Source: Bacteroidota bacterium (GTDB taxonomy: Bacteria; Bacteroidota; Bacteroidia; Bacteroidales; VadinHA17). Taken from it: 7,137 nt of DNA. Shown piece by piece: positions 6,758 to 7,137 of this stretch. Location: the NCBI GenBank assembly GCA_006227095.1, contig SBFZ01000091.1, positions 1-7,137 of the forward strand. The letters run 5' to 3'. The translations under genes were made by a program, and so were the position numbers. The notes below the pieces were generated by a model. The model was not told the DNA's origin and did not search any database. It saw only the letters and a program-made list of their open reading frames with translations. How positions within the stretch are numbered: the stretch's first letter is position 1; the number at the start of each line of letters is the position of its first letter.

Positions 6758-7137
6758 GTGAACAATCTATTTGTCTTTTGCGAGCTTGATGAAGGGAGAC
6801 CGGCCGATGTCAGCCTTGAGTTGCTGACAAGGGGAAGATCCCTGGCCAACACCCTTGGCTGCCTTCTGGAGGCCGTAGTCCTGGGCAGCGGACTCGATGG
6901 AATTGAGAATGAGCTCTATCCCTATGGTGTTGACGTGGTGCATGTGGGCGATGACCCGCTGCTTGAGCACTACCGTACCATGCCGTACACCTCTGTAATC
7001 ACAGGTTTATTCAGGCAGGAGCAGCCACAGATAGCTTTGATGGGAGCCACCAGCACCGGCCGTGACCTTGGCCCCAGGGTCTCCTCGGCATTGCACAGCG
7101 GGCTGACAGCTGACTGCACCAGCCTCGAGATAGGTGA
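6758..7137 (+). CDS. etfA: Electron transfer flavoprotein alpha subunit, C-terminus cut by window edge
   Basis: The N-terminal 126 residues of EtfA are present and the frame is open to the right edge; the C-terminal FAD-binding domain is missing from view. The protein begins MNNLFVFCELDEGRPADVSL, then ELLTRGRSLANTLG (about 21-34), EAVVLGSG (38-45), YPYGVDVVHVGDD (54-66), and the conserved GATSTGRDLGPRVSSALHSG (97-116) with LTADC (117-121), all typical of the EtfA N-terminal domain. The likely start is GTG at 6758, because NNLFVF matches the first beta strand of the family. No ATG lies in frame nearby; the frame is open upstream to TTG 6731, which overlaps the etfB stop and would add nine residues. 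It forms the ETF heterodimer with EtfB, 23 bases upstream. There is no clear Shine-Dalgarno before the GTG. Confidence 0.92.
   Translation, partial: MNNLFVFCELDEGRPADVSLELLTRGRSLANTLGCLLEAVVLGSGLDGIENELYPYGVDVVHVGDDPLLEHYRTMPYTSVITGLFRQEQPQIALMGATSTGRDLGPRVSSALHSGLTADCTSLEIG

Noticed and set aside
6767..6970. Minus-strand open frame of 67 codons at the right end
   Set aside because: It is antisense to the clearly coding N-terminus of etfA.

Overview
The window reads as a chromosomal segment of a Bacteroidota bacterium, most likely of the order Bacteroidales or a near relative. The evidence is a PorQ-type protein of the type IX secretion system (found only in this phylum), promoters of the Bacteroidota form (TTG, about 17-19 bases, then TAnnTTTG), mostly absent Shine-Dalgarno sequences, and protein signatures in PfkA, IspH, Cmk and EtfAB that look like those of Bacteroidales. 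The ETF and the ferredoxin-like protein fit an anaerobic or facultative lifestyle (inference). No mobile element, RNA gene, CRISPR array or prophage trace is visible.

Layout. Six genes lie on the minus strand and two on the plus strand. Reading the minus strand in its own direction: a DMT/EamA-family membrane transporter (5615-4701); a promoter (4674-4647) followed by porQ (4592-3534), cmk (3484-2783) and ispH (2793-1918), an apparent operon whose last two genes overlap by 11 bases; a second promoter (1899-1870), then pfkA (1844-864); and 21 bases later a DUF362-type protein with two [4Fe-4S] motifs, cut by the left edge (842-1). On the plus strand, a strong Bacteroidota promoter (5820-5848) drives etfB (5871-6734) and etfA (6758 to the right edge, cut).

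How the genes relate. The minus-strand genes are mostly housekeeping: glycolysis (PfkA), isoprenoid precursor synthesis by the MEP pathway (IspH) and pyrimidine nucleotide supply (Cmk), with one secretion component (PorQ) leading the operon. IspH is itself a [4Fe-4S] enzyme needing low-potential electrons, and the partial DUF362 protein carries ferredoxin-type clusters, but nothing in the window links the two beyond proximity. EtfB and EtfA form the electron-transferring flavoprotein heterodimer that serves acyl-CoA dehydrogenases; a partner dehydrogenase may lie just beyond the right edge.

Novelty. I found no new system. The observations most worth checking are a replaced active-site arginine in PfkA, a strong Shine-Dalgarno sequence buried in the 3' end of cmk ahead of ispH, the linkage of a T9SS gene to essential metabolic genes, and well-formed promoters that settle start codons against longer upstream reading frames.
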